A stretch of DNA of 64,000 nucleotides from Vicinamibacterales bacterium. Lineage in GTDB: Bacteria; Acidobacteriota; Vicinamibacteria; Vicinamibacterales; 2-12-FULL-66-21. The DNA lies in contig DASSPH010000055.1 in assembly GCA_035699745.1 (NCBI GenBank), positions 62,001-126,000 on the forward strand, given 5' to 3'. The notes below the pieces were generated by a model. The model was not told the DNA's origin and did no database searches. It saw nothing but the letters and a program-made list of their open reading frames with translations. Below, piece by piece: positions 52,086-60,267 of the stretch (the first letter of the stretch is position 1; each line of letters starts with the position of its first letter). The position numbers and the translations under genes were made by a program.

Positions 52086-53657
52086 TCACCGGTTCTGCTC
52101 GCCGCGCAGTTCACGTTTCAGCACCTTTCCGGTGGCGCCAACCGGCAGCGACTCACGAACTTCGACGGATCTGGGGTATTTGAACGAAGCCATCTGCTCG
52201 CGGCTCCACGCGACCAGCTCATCCGCGGTAACGGTCGAGCCAGGTTTCAGCACCACGAACGCCTTCACTTCCTCCCCCAGCCGCGCATCCGGCACCCCGA
52301 TCACCGCGGCGAGCGACACCGCCGGATGCGTCATCAGCACCTCCTCGATCTCCCGCGGATACACGTTGAACCCGCCGCGCAGGATCATGTCCTTCTTGCG
52401 ATCGACGATCGCCAGATACCCGTCGGCGTCGAACTGTCCGATGTCGCCGGTGCGGAACCAGCCGCCGCGCATCGCCTCCGCCGTCGCTTCCGGCCGGTCG
52501 TAGTACCCCTTCATCACGTTCGGCCCGCGCACCACCACCTCGCCGCGCTCGCCGACCGCCACCGGCGTGTCGTGCTCGTCGACACAGCGGATCTCGACGC
52601 CGAAGATCGGCAGGCCGACGGTGCCGGGGCGCGAGGGGCGCTGCAGCTGATTGAAGGCGGCGACCGGCGCCGTCTCCGAGAGACCGTAGCCTTCCAGGAT
52701 GCGGGCGTTGAACGTGCGTTCGAACTCGTACAGCACTTCGACCGGCATGGGCGCGCCGCCCGACGCGCACACGCGCAGCGACGCCGCCGCCCGGCTGACG
52801 TCCGCGCCGGTGCCGCGCGCGTGCTGCAGCAGCGTCCAGTACATCGTCGGCACCCCGACCCACAGGCCGATCTGCTCGCGCGTGAACGCGTCGAGCACCG
52901 CCGCGGGGTCGAATCGCGGCATCAGCACGAGGCGGAAGCCGCCGTAGAAACCGGCGTTCATCTGCGCCGTCTGCGCGGTGGAGTGGAAGAGCGGCAGCGT
53001 GACGAGCGTGACGTGCTGGTCGGCGCCGTTGTCGAACGCGGGCTTGAACATGTCATGGCAGGTCACCGCGTTGGTGACCATGTTGCCGTGCGTCAGCTCG
53101 GCGCCCTTCGCGCTTCCCGTCGTCCCGGAGGTGTAGAGGATGACGGCGGTGTCCCCCGCCTCGCGGCGGACGGCCTCGAACGACGCGGCGTCGCGCATCA
53201 TCGCCGGCAGCGTCAGATCGCCGTCGCGCGCCGGCGCCGCCGGATCCGCCGGCATCACGATGAACAGCGGGCAGCCCGACTGCGCACAGGCCGCCCTGGC
53301 CATCGCGGCAATCGGCAGCTCCGCGGTCCCTTCGAACGCGATGCACGCCTTGGCGTGGCTGTCGCGCAGGTGATACGCGATCTCGCGCGGCTTCAGCAGT
53401 ACGTTCAGCGGCACGACGACGGCGCCGGCTTTGAGAATTCCGAAGTAGGCGATCGGGAACCACGGCAGGTTCGGGCAGGACAGCGCGACGTGATCGCCGG
53501 CGCGAATGCCCAGCGCATGGAGGCCGGCGGCGACCCGGTCCGCGGTGGCGTTCAGCTGCGCGTAGGTGAGCTGCTGCGCACCGAACGACACCGCGACGCG
53601 ATCGGGCGTCAGCCGCGCGGGATGCTCGAGGACGGAGGAAAGATTGAGGCTCGCCAC
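52086..53657 (-). CDS. Acyl-CoA synthetase (AMP-forming), long-chain type
   Basis: 523 residues from GTG 53657. The P-loop-like A3 motif is 'VILYTSGTTGSAKGAELTHG', A5 is 'EGYGLSETAPVAAFNQL', A7 'GWFRTGDIGQFDADGYLAI', A8 'RKKDMILRGGFNVYPREIEE' and the catalytic Lys region at the end 'LPVGATGKVLKRELRG'. It activates a fatty acid as AMP ester, then thioester with CoA. A frame extension upstream overlaps gnd and is rejected. It stands between gnd and the gas vesicle promoter; five bases separate it from gnd. Confidence 0.92.
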   Translation of the reverse strand: MASLNLSSVLEHPARLTPDRVAVSFGAQQLTYAQLNATADRVAAGLHALGIRAGDHVALSCPNLPWFPIAYFGILKAGAVVVPLNVLLKPREIAYHLRDSHAKACIAFEGTAELPIAAMARAACAQSGCPLFIVMPADPAAPARDGDLTLPAMMRDAASFEAVRREAGDTAVILYTSGTTGSAKGAELTHGNMVTNAVTCHDMFKPAFDNGADQHVTLVTLPLFHSTAQTAQMNAGFYGGFRLVLMPRFDPAAVLDAFTREQIGLWVGVPTMYWTLLQHARGTGADVSRAAASLRVCASGGAPMPVEVLYEFERTFNARILEGYGLSETAPVAAFNQLQRPSRPGTVGLPIFGVEIRCVDEHDTPVAVGERGEVVVRGPNVMKGYYDRPEATAEAMRGGWFRTGDIGQFDADGYLAIVDRKKDMILRGGFNVYPREIEEVLMTHPAVSLAAVIGVPDARLGEEVKAFVVLKPGSTVTADELVAWSREQMASFKYPRSVEVRESLPVGATGKVLKRELRGEQNR

Positions 53658-53661
53658 GCGG

Positions 53662-55077
53662 CTATTTCGGCTCCCAGTCAGAGTGCACGAACCCCGGCCG
53701 CTCGACCCGCTCGTACTTGTGCGCGCCGAACGCATCGCGCTGCGCCTGCGTGAGATTCTGCGGCAGGCGGGCGGTGCGGTAACTGTCGAAATACGCCAGG
53801 CTCGCGCCGATCGCAGGCACCGGGATGCCCGCGGCCGCCGCGGCGGCGGCGACGCGGCGCCAGCCGGGCGCGGCACGCTGCAGTTCGGCGGCGATCGCCG
53901 GGTCGACCAGCAGGTTCGCGAGCGAGGGATTGGCGGTGAACGCCGCCCGCACCGGATCGAGCAGCCGCGCGCGGATGATGCAGCCGCCCTTCCAGATTCG
54001 CGCCATCTCGGCAAGGTTCACGTTCCAGCCGTACTGCGCCGAACCGGCGGCGATGAGCGCCATGCCCTGCGCGTAGCTGCAGACGCGCGCGCCGTGCAGC
54101 GCGCTCCGCAGATCGTCGATCCACGTGCGGCGCTCGGCCGCGGCGAACGACGCTCGGGCGTCGGTCTCGGCGTAGCCTCTCGCCGCGGCGACCCGCTGCG
54201 TCTTCAGGCTCGACAACACGCGAGCGTCGAGCGCGGCGGCAATCGTCGGAATCGCGACCGCCAGATCGAGCGCGATCGCCGCGGTCCACTTTCCGGTGCC
54301 CTTCTGTCCCGCCTTGTCCTCGACGACGTCGACCAGCGGCCGGCCGGTGTCGGCATCGACGACGCGGCAGACCTGCGCGGTCAGCTCCACGAGAAACGAT
54401 TCGAGCGGACCGCGGTTCCATTCCGCGAACACCTCGCCGGCCTCCGGCGTGCTCAGCCCGAGACCGCGGTGCAGCACGTCGTAGATCTCGGCGATGATCT
54501 GCATGTCGCCGTACTCGATGCCGTTGTGCACCATCTTGACGAAGTGCCCGGCGCCGTCCGGCCCGACGTGGGTCACGCACGGACCGGCGTCGGTCTTTGC
54601 CGCGATCGCTTCGAGCACGTCCTTGATCCGCGACCACGCGGCGCCGGATCCGCCCGGCATGATCGAGGGGCCGAAGCGCGCCCCTTCCTCGCCGCCCGAC
54701 ACGCCGCAGCCGACGAAGTCGAGGCGCTTCTCACGAAGCGCGGCCTCGCGCCGCCGCGTGTCCTCGAAGTGGGAGTTGCCGCCGTCCACCAGGATGTCGC
54801 CGGTGTCGACGAGCGGCGCCAGTCTGCCGATCATCTCGTCGACCGGTTTTCCCGCCGGCACCATCATCATGATGCGGCGCGGCCGCTCGAGCGCGGCGAC
54901 GAACTCTTCCAGAGTGCGCGCGCCGGTGAAGCGCCTGCCGGTGTGCTCGCGCACGAACGCCTCCATCCAGTCGGTCTCCAGGTTCCAGACGACGGTGGGG
55001 AATCCATGCTCCTCGACGTTCAGCGCCAGATTGCGCCCCATCGTCCCGAGCCCGATCATGCCGAACGTTCCGCTCAT
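53662..55077 (-). CDS. gnd: 6-phosphogluconate dehydrogenase (decarboxylating)
   Basis: 471 residues, the long homodimeric form. The NADP site is 'FGMIGLGTMGRNLALNVEEH', the substrate signature 'GVSGGEEGARFGPSIMPGG', the catalytic Lys region 'GHFVKMVHNGIEYGDMQII' and the C-terminal 'KGTGKWTAAIALDLAVAIPT'. It oxidises 6-phosphogluconate to ribulose 5-phosphate and CO2 with NADPH. It is the third gene of zwf-opcA-gnd and overlaps opcA by 4 bases. Confidence 0.97.
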   Translation of the reverse strand: MSGTFGMIGLGTMGRNLALNVEEHGFPTVVWNLETDWMEAFVREHTGRRFTGARTLEEFVAALERPRRIMMMVPAGKPVDEMIGRLAPLVDTGDILVDGGNSHFEDTRRREAALREKRLDFVGCGVSGGEEGARFGPSIMPGGSGAAWSRIKDVLEAIAAKTDAGPCVTHVGPDGAGHFVKMVHNGIEYGDMQIIAEIYDVLHRGLGLSTPEAGEVFAEWNRGPLESFLVELTAQVCRVVDADTGRPLVDVVEDKAGQKGTGKWTAAIALDLAVAIPTIAAALDARVLSSLKTQRVAAARGYAETDARASFAAAERRTWIDDLRSALHGARVCSYAQGMALIAAGSAQYGWNVNLAEMARIWKGGCIIRARLLDPVRAAFTANPSLANLLVDPAIAAELQRAAPGWRRVAAAAAAAGIPVPAIGASLAYFDSYRTARLPQNLTQAQRDAFGAHKYERVERPGFVHSDWEPK

Positions 55078-56006
55078 CCTTCCAGCTCCAGTGCGGACGC
55101 GAGCGCCCGCTCGAACGCGAGGTCGCGCGTGCGCACCCCCAGCTCCTCGCCGATCAACGCGGCCAGCGTGGCGTCACCCACCGGCACGATCCGCGCCGAC
55201 TCCTCGAAGCCGTCCACCGCGGCGGTGAGGCACTCGCTGGTCTTGCCCGCCGCGGTGATGGCGACGCCGGTCCCCTCGAGCCGGACGTAGCGCAGCGGCG
55301 TCCGCGCGCCGTTGGCCGGCGCGGGTGCGATGTCGATCGCGACCGACGGCGTCCACTTCAGGCAGGCGCGCAGCCAGCCGGCGTAGAGCCGCGCGGCGTG
55401 CGGGTCGGCCGCCTCGATGGTGAGGCGGCGGAACCCGCCCAGACCGGCGCGGACCGGCGGCAGATCGAAGAGATGCGCGACCGCCGACCGCCAGCGCGTC
55501 AGGCGGGTCCACCGCAGGTCGGTGAGCGCGGTCCGCTCGAACAGGTGCTGCGCCTTCCGCCAGCCTTCGACCGGATCCTCCGCGTCGAGGATCATCCGGT
55601 CCGCCAGGCCGGCCAGATCGTGCAGCTTGTCCACCGATCCGCCGCGCCACCACACGACCGCGGGAAGGCTCGACAGCCGCAGCGCGGCCACGGCGTTGTT
55701 GAGGAATCGCGGGGCGAGCCCGGCGATGGCAATCGCGCTCTCCGTGACGCGCGCCGTCGGCGCGGTGTGCTCCCCTTCCGAGATGAGAATCGTTCGCACG
55801 CCGCCGGACTCGCCCAGCCGCTCCAGCGCTTCGGCGGCGGCCGCCAGCCGCGCGAGGTCGCCGATGACGATCACGGTCGCGGTCAGGGCCCGCGCCGGCG
55901 CTCCTTTCCGGTCGCGGCCGTCGCGCACCAGGCGCGCCAGCGTGACTTCGATGTCGGCGAACGGCACGTCGCGGCCTGCCGGGAGCAGGCGATCGGCTGC
56001 GGCCAT
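55074..56006 (-). CDS. opcA: OpcA-like glucose-6-phosphate dehydrogenase assembly protein
   Basis: 310 residues from ATG 56006. 'LRLSSLPAVVWWRGGSVDKL' is the family hallmark (P-x-x-x-W-W-x-G), followed by 'LFDLPPVRAGLGGFRRLTIE' and 'WLRACLKWTP'. OpcA activates or assembles G6PDH in cyanobacteria and actinobacteria. The start overlaps the zwf stop (TGATG) and the end overlaps gnd, so the three are translated together. No enzyme activity of its own is expected. Confidence 0.9.
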   Translation of the reverse strand: MAAADRLLPAGRDVPFADIEVTLARLVRDGRDRKGAPARALTATVIVIGDLARLAAAAEALERLGESGGVRTILISEGEHTAPTARVTESAIAIAGLAPRFLNNAVAALRLSSLPAVVWWRGGSVDKLHDLAGLADRMILDAEDPVEGWRKAQHLFERTALTDLRWTRLTRWRSAVAHLFDLPPVRAGLGGFRRLTIEAADPHAARLYAGWLRACLKWTPSVAIDIAPAPANGARTPLRYVRLEGTGVAITAAGKTSECLTAAVDGFEESARIVPVGDATLAALIGEELGVRTRDLAFERALASALELEG

Positions 56007-57538
56007 CAGAGCGTCCTCCAGCGCCGTCCGTCCGCCGCGATCAGCGCGGTGGCCTCCGCGGGCCCCCACTCGCCGGCTTCGTAGAGCGGCACGTCGCGGG
56101 CCGCGGACGCCGCCCACGCCTCGTGGATGGGGGTGATCAGCGCCCACGACGTCTCCACGAAGTCATGGCGCGCGAACAGCGTGGCGTCGCCGAGCATCGC
56201 GTCGAGCAGCAGTGTTTCGTAGGCTTCGGGGACGGCGACCCCGAAGGCGCTGCCGTAGCGGAAGTTCATCATCACCGGCGCGAGCTGCAGCCGGCTGCCT
56301 GGCAGCTTGGCCTCGAACCGGACCGAAATCCCCTCGTCCGGCTGCACGTTGACGATCAGCAGGTTGGACGCAATCGCCGTCGGACTGACCTTCTTGAAGA
56401 TGTGGAGCGGCGGGCGCCGGAACTGGATGGCGATTTCCGTGGTCCGCTTCGGCAGGCGCTTCCCTGTTCTCACGTAGAACGGCACACCGGCCCATCGCCA
56501 GCTGTCGAGGTGAACCCTGAGCGCGACGTACGTCTCGGTGGTGGAGCCCTGTGCGACCCCTTCTTCCTCGCGATAGCCCGGCACTTCGGCGCCGTTCACC
56601 CAGCCGGCGTCGTATTGCGCCCGCACGACGCCGTCGGCGCGAGCGTCGCCGCCGACGACGGGCTGCATCGACGCGAGGACGTCGAGCTTGCGGTCGCGGA
56701 CGTTCTCGGCCGAGAAGGCGATCGGCGGCTCCATCGCGATCAAGGCGAGCACCTGCATCAGGTGGTTCTGCACCATGTCGCGCAGCGCGCCCGCGCCTTC
56801 GTAATAGTTCGCGCGCCGTTCGACGCCGACCGTCTCGGCCGCCGTGATCTGCACGTGATCGATGTAGCGCCGGTTCCACACCGGTTCGAACATGCCGTTG
56901 GCGAACCTGAACACCAGCAGGTTCTGGACGGTTTCCTTCCCGAGGTAATGATCGATGCGGAAGATCTGCGATTCGTCGAGATGCGAGTGCAGTAGATCGT
57001 TGAGCGCGCGCGCGCTCGCGAGGTCGGTGCCGAAGGGCTTTTCGACGATGACGCGCCGGTAGCCTCCGTCGCTGCGCGTCAGTCCCGCGGCGCCGAGCCG
57101 CTCGACCACCGTCCCGTATACCGTCGGCGGGATGGCCAGGTAGAACAGCACCCCCTGCGGCGCGCCGCGCTCGGCCAGACAGGCCCGCAGCGCCTCGTAC
57201 AGCTTCGGGTCGTCCATCTCTCCCTGCACGTACGCCATCTCGCGCGCCAGCGCGGACGACACCTGATCCGGGGCGCTCAACCCGGCGAACTCCTTCAGGC
57301 TGTCGTGGAGCTGCTGACGGAACTCGTCGTCCGACATCGGCGACCGCGCCACGCCGACAACGGAGAACCGCGCCGGCAGCCGCTGCCCGCGCGAGAGATG
57401 GTAGAGCGCCGGCAGCAGCTTGCGCCGCGTCAGATCGCCGGACGCGCCGAAGATGACGAGGGCGGTCGGCTCGGGAGTCGGCTCGATGCGTAAACCGTCG
57501 AGCAACGGGTTGAGCCCGTCGCCCGCTGGGACTGGCAT
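56006..57538 (-). CDS. zwf: Glucose-6-phosphate 1-dehydrogenase
   Basis: 510 residues. The coenzyme site is 'ALVIFGASGDLTRRKLLPAL' and the active-site motif is 'FRIDHYLGKETVQNLLVFRF' with the catalytic His/Lys. 'RVIVEKPFGTDLASARALND' is also conserved. It oxidises glucose 6-phosphate with NADP, the entry to the pentose phosphate pathway. ATG 57538 falls where a transcript from the -10 box at 57545 would begin, so the mRNA is predicted leaderless; no Shine-Dalgarno sequence precedes it. Confidence 0.97.
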   Translation of the reverse strand: MPVPAGDGLNPLLDGLRIEPTPEPTALVIFGASGDLTRRKLLPALYHLSRGQRLPARFSVVGVARSPMSDDEFRQQLHDSLKEFAGLSAPDQVSSALAREMAYVQGEMDDPKLYEALRACLAERGAPQGVLFYLAIPPTVYGTVVERLGAAGLTRSDGGYRRVIVEKPFGTDLASARALNDLLHSHLDESQIFRIDHYLGKETVQNLLVFRFANGMFEPVWNRRYIDHVQITAAETVGVERRANYYEGAGALRDMVQNHLMQVLALIAMEPPIAFSAENVRDRKLDVLASMQPVVGGDARADGVVRAQYDAGWVNGAEVPGYREEEGVAQGSTTETYVALRVHLDSWRWAGVPFYVRTGKRLPKRTTEIAIQFRRPPLHIFKKVSPTAIASNLLIVNVQPDEGISVRFEAKLPGSRLQLAPVMMNFRYGSAFGVAVPEAYETLLLDAMLGDATLFARHDFVETSWALITPIHEAWAASAARDVPLYEAGEWGPAEATALIAADGRRWRTL

Positions 57539-57544
57539 CGCAGG

Positions 57545-57550
57545 ACTATA
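57545..57550 (-). promoter_or_regulatory. -10 box for leaderless zwf-opcA-gnd mRNA
   Basis: TATAGT on the minus strand (57550-57545) is followed by six bases and the zwf ATG at 57538. The normal -10 to +1 distance puts the transcript start on the A of the ATG. No clear -35. The hexamer is the same as at the gas vesicle promoter. Confidence 0.55.
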
Positions 57551-57602
57551 TCAACACGCGGCACGCGGCCGGCTGAGCGCTGGGAGCTGCCGGCTGCCCG
57601 CC

Positions 57603-58787
57603 TCACGGATTCTCAGTCAGGAACTTCACCGCCTTCGGCGTTGCGAGCAACCGCAGATGCTGGCGGGCGCGTGTGCGCAGGCGCTGATCGCGCTCGCTGG
57701 TCGCAATCCGGATCAGCTCGTCGTCGTCCTTGGCGTTGAACAGCCCCGTCAGCACCGCCAGCCGCGACGCTTGCGGCAGCTGCGCGTAGAGGGAGCGGAG
57801 CTGGACCCGGGCGCCGGTGCGGCCGAGCGTCACGATTGCCGTGTCGCGGAGCGAGGCGTCGGATTCACTGCGCACGATGTTGACCAGCGCGGTCGTGAAC
57901 ACCGGCTCCTGCACGCGGCCCATCTCGCGGATCGCGGCGAGGCGGACGACCGGCGCGCCGCGGCGCGCCGCTTCGACCAGCGTATTGCGCGCGTCGCTGC
58001 GCGGCGACTGCGCGAGCACGATCACGGCGCGGCGCGCGTCGTTCGGGTTCTTGTTGTCGAGCGCGATCTCGCGCAGCAGCGGGATCACGCGATCGCTGTG
58101 CGAATCGAGCAGGCTCACCAGCGCCTGCATGCGCACGTCCGAGTCCCACTCGTAGGGCTGCGGCGGCAGGAATCCCTCGAACGGCGCCGGCGGCGCGCCG
58201 GGGCGCCCCGGACGGGGCGGCGGAGGCGTCGCCGCCGGAAACGGCGCCGGCGCGGGCGGCACGGCCGGCGTGACGGCTGCCGGCGCGTCGGGGGGGGGCG
58301 CCGGCTGCGGCGGCAGGACCGCCGTGGGCGCTGCGGCGCGCGGCGGAGGCATCGCCGCGCGCGGCGCGGGCGGCGCCGGTCTGGCCGCCGGCACGGGCAC
58401 CGCGGGCGGCGGAGCTGCGGGCGGCGCCGCGAGCACCCACAGGACATCGTCGCGGCGGAGCCGCTGCGCGATCTCGACGCGCAGGGAGCGCGCCGGGCGC
58501 ACCCACCGGCTCTTCAGGAACTGCCGCTCGAGCCGCGCGATCGTCTGCAGCGCTTCGGCCTGCTCGCCGATCTGCGACTGGCTGTGCGCCAGCCAGAACA
58601 ATGCTTCGTCACGGTTCGCATCCCTCGGATCGTCGGCGACGATGCGCAGCTCGGCGATCGCGCGGTTCCACTGCTCGTCGGCGATGTAATCCTTGGCGAG
58701 CGCGAGACGGCGCGAATCGGGCGCGGGCGCCGCGTGGACCGCGGCCGCGAACAGCACCACTGCCAGTGTCGAAGCAACCTTCTTCAT
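57603..58787 (-). CDS. Secreted HEAT-repeat protein with Pro/Ala-rich linker
   Basis: 394 residues from ATG 58787. Signal peptide 'VASTLAVVLFAAAVHA'; a TPR-like N-terminal region (25-110: 'ALFWLAHSQSQIGEQAEALQ'), a Pro/Ala-rich linker (about 125-215), then HEAT-type helices ('RRAVIVLAQSPRSDARNTLV', 'RDTAIVTLGRTGARVQLRSL'). It would be a periplasmic scaffold. It lies eight bases downstream of the anti-sigma gene, so it is likely part of that operon and may be regulated or sensed by it. Frame extension into the sigma/anti-sigma genes is shadow. Confidence 0.8.
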   Translation of the reverse strand: MKKVASTLAVVLFAAAVHAAPAPDSRRLALAKDYIADEQWNRAIAELRIVADDPRDANRDEALFWLAHSQSQIGEQAEALQTIARLERQFLKSRWVRPARSLRVEIAQRLRRDDVLWVLAAPPAAPPPAVPVPAARPAPPAPRAAMPPPRAAAPTAVLPPQPAPPPDAPAAVTPAVPPAPAPFPAATPPPPRPGRPGAPPAPFEGFLPPQPYEWDSDVRMQALVSLLDSHSDRVIPLLREIALDNKNPNDARRAVIVLAQSPRSDARNTLVEAARRGAPVVRLAAIREMGRVQEPVFTTALVNIVRSESDASLRDTAIVTLGRTGARVQLRSLYAQLPQASRLAVLTGLFNAKDDDELIRIATSERDQRLRTRARQHLRLLATPKAVKFLTENP

Positions 58788-58795
58788 GACCAACC

Positions 58796-59590
58796 TCAGA
58801 GTCCCGCCGATCCGTTCGCCACCACCTGCATCTTCATCACCAGATCGCGCTTGGCGATCAGCCGCTGCAGGCGCTCGAGCGCCTGCCGATCGCTGCTGTC
58901 GCTGAGCGACGCTTCCAGCAGCACCGTTTCCAGGTCGCGCATGACGCGCGCGACGTCGGCAACGCCGCGATCCTGCGCCGCCATCCGGTACAGCCGCGTA
59001 TCGGCGAGCAGCGAGCCGGCCAGACGGCGCTCGTACTGCCAGTCGTCGGCGCTCGTGCGCTCCGGATCCCTGGCCGACAGTCCGAGGACGACGAGCTTGG
59101 ACCGCTCGAGGTGCTCGACGCTGCCTTCGCGCAGCGATTGCGTCAGCGCGGCGTTCAGCGGCGCGGGCGCGGGGGCCGGCGTCCCCGTCGGCGTGTTCGC
59201 CACCTGCCGGGGCACCGCCACGGCGCCCCGGAAGCGCGCGGCAGCGACGATGCCGATGGCGACGAGCGCCAGCATGGCCGCGAGCGCCGCGAGCTGCCGC
59301 ACCGACCAGCGTCCCTGCCGGAATTCGAGGATCGCTGCGGGCGCCCGCGGCTGCCGCGGGCGCGCCGGCGGCACGGCAGCGTCGAGACGGCGCATGAATC
59401 CCGACCAGTCGCCCGCCGGCGGAGCATCGACCACGGGACGCGCGGCGAGCGCCTCGCGAATCGCGTTCAGGTCGTCGAGACGCTGCCGGCAGACTTCGCA
59501 TCCGCGCACGTGATGGGCCGCCCGCGCGCGCTCGGACGGCTTCAACTCGTCGTAGAAGTAGAGGACGACATCGAAATCGCACGCGCTCAT
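58796..59590 (-). CDS. Anti-sigma factor with zinc-finger (ZAS) domain
   Basis: 264 residues. The ZAS motif H27-x3-C31-x2-C34 is in 'AAHHVRGCEVCRQRLDDL'. A single membrane helix follows at about 98-119 ('LAALAAMLALVAIGIVAAA'), then a periplasmic part of 140 residues with helical, Arg/Asp-rich sequence. It would hold the co-encoded ECF sigma factor at the membrane until a signal arrives. The start overlaps the sigma gene by 4 bases, as is normal for such pairs. Confidence 0.9.
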   Translation of the reverse strand: MSACDFDVVLYFYDELKPSERARAAHHVRGCEVCRQRLDDLNAIREALAARPVVDAPPAGDWSGFMRRLDAAVPPARPRQPRAPAAILEFRQGRWSVRQLAALAAMLALVAIGIVAAARFRGAVAVPRQVANTPTGTPAPAPAPLNAALTQSLREGSVEHLERSKLVVLGLSARDPERTSADDWQYERRLAGSLLADTRLYRMAAQDRGVADVARVMRDLETVLLEASLSDSSDRQALERLQRLIAKRDLVMKMQVVANGSAGL

Positions 59591-60180
59591 GCGCCTTCCC
59601 CTGCCGTGACCCTGGCGCCGGCGAGCGCCGCGCGCAGGCGGTGCACCGCCGCGTGCAGCTGCCGCTTGACCGTGCCCTCCGCCAGGCCCAGCGCGGCCGC
59701 AATCTCGGACAGTTTCAATCCTTCATGATGCCGCATCGTGAAGACCAGCCGCTGCCCCGGCGGGAGCCGGGCGATTTCCGCTTCGAGCACTGCGCCAAGC
59801 TGGCCGCCGTAGGCCTGTTCCTCCGGGCCGGGGCCATCTTCCGGCGTATTCATCATCTTCAGCTCCGCATCGTCCGTGAACGGCGCCCAGCCCGCGGGGG
59901 CGTGGCGGCGCTTGTGGTCGATGCACGCATTCATCACGATCCGGTAGAGCCACGAGGTCAGCTGCGCGTCGTAGCGGAACCGGTCCAGCGAACGATAGAC
60001 CTTGATGAACACGTCCTGCGCGATGTCTTCGGCATCGTGATGGTTGCCGGCGAACTGATAGGCGAGGCGATACACCATCGCCCGGTGCCGCTCCACGAGC
60101 GCATGGAAGGCCGCGCTGTCGCCAGCCGCCGCGCGGGCCACCAGATCCGAATCCGCCGTCGCACGGAGGCCGCCGTTCAC
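59587..60180 (-). CDS. ECF-family RNA polymerase sigma factor
   Basis: 197 residues from GTG 60180; the frame runs further but no other good start is seen. Region 2 is 'HDAEDIAQDVFIKVYRSLDR' with 'LTSWLYRIVMNACIDHKRR', region 4 is 'GLKLSEIAAALGLAEGTVKR' with 'LHAAVHRLRAAL'. It belongs to the RpoE-like ECF group and is paired with the anti-sigma factor downstream. It probably drives its own operon including the HEAT-repeat protein. It diverges from typA over an 87-base gap. Confidence 0.93.
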   Translation of the reverse strand: MNGGLRATADSDLVARAAAGDSAAFHALVERHRAMVYRLAYQFAGNHHDAEDIAQDVFIKVYRSLDRFRYDAQLTSWLYRIVMNACIDHKRRHAPAGWAPFTDDAELKMMNTPEDGPGPEEQAYGGQLGAVLEAEIARLPPGQRLVFTMRHHEGLKLSEIAAALGLAEGTVKRQLHAAVHRLRAALAGARVTAGEGA

Positions 60181-60255
60181 TGTCAGGAATATGACGTAGA
60201 GAGAGGCCCGACGGTTGATCGGGACCGGATCGGGGGTCGGGCGACCGGCAACCGG

Positions 60256-60261
60256 TATACT
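60256..60261 (+). promoter_or_regulatory. -10 box for leaderless typA mRNA
   Basis: TATACT is followed by six bases (GATTAG) and ATG 60268, placing the transcript start on the ATG. No Shine-Dalgarno element lies before the start and no good -35 is visible in the GC-rich upstream sequence. Confidence 0.55.
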
Positions 60262-60267
60262 GATTAG

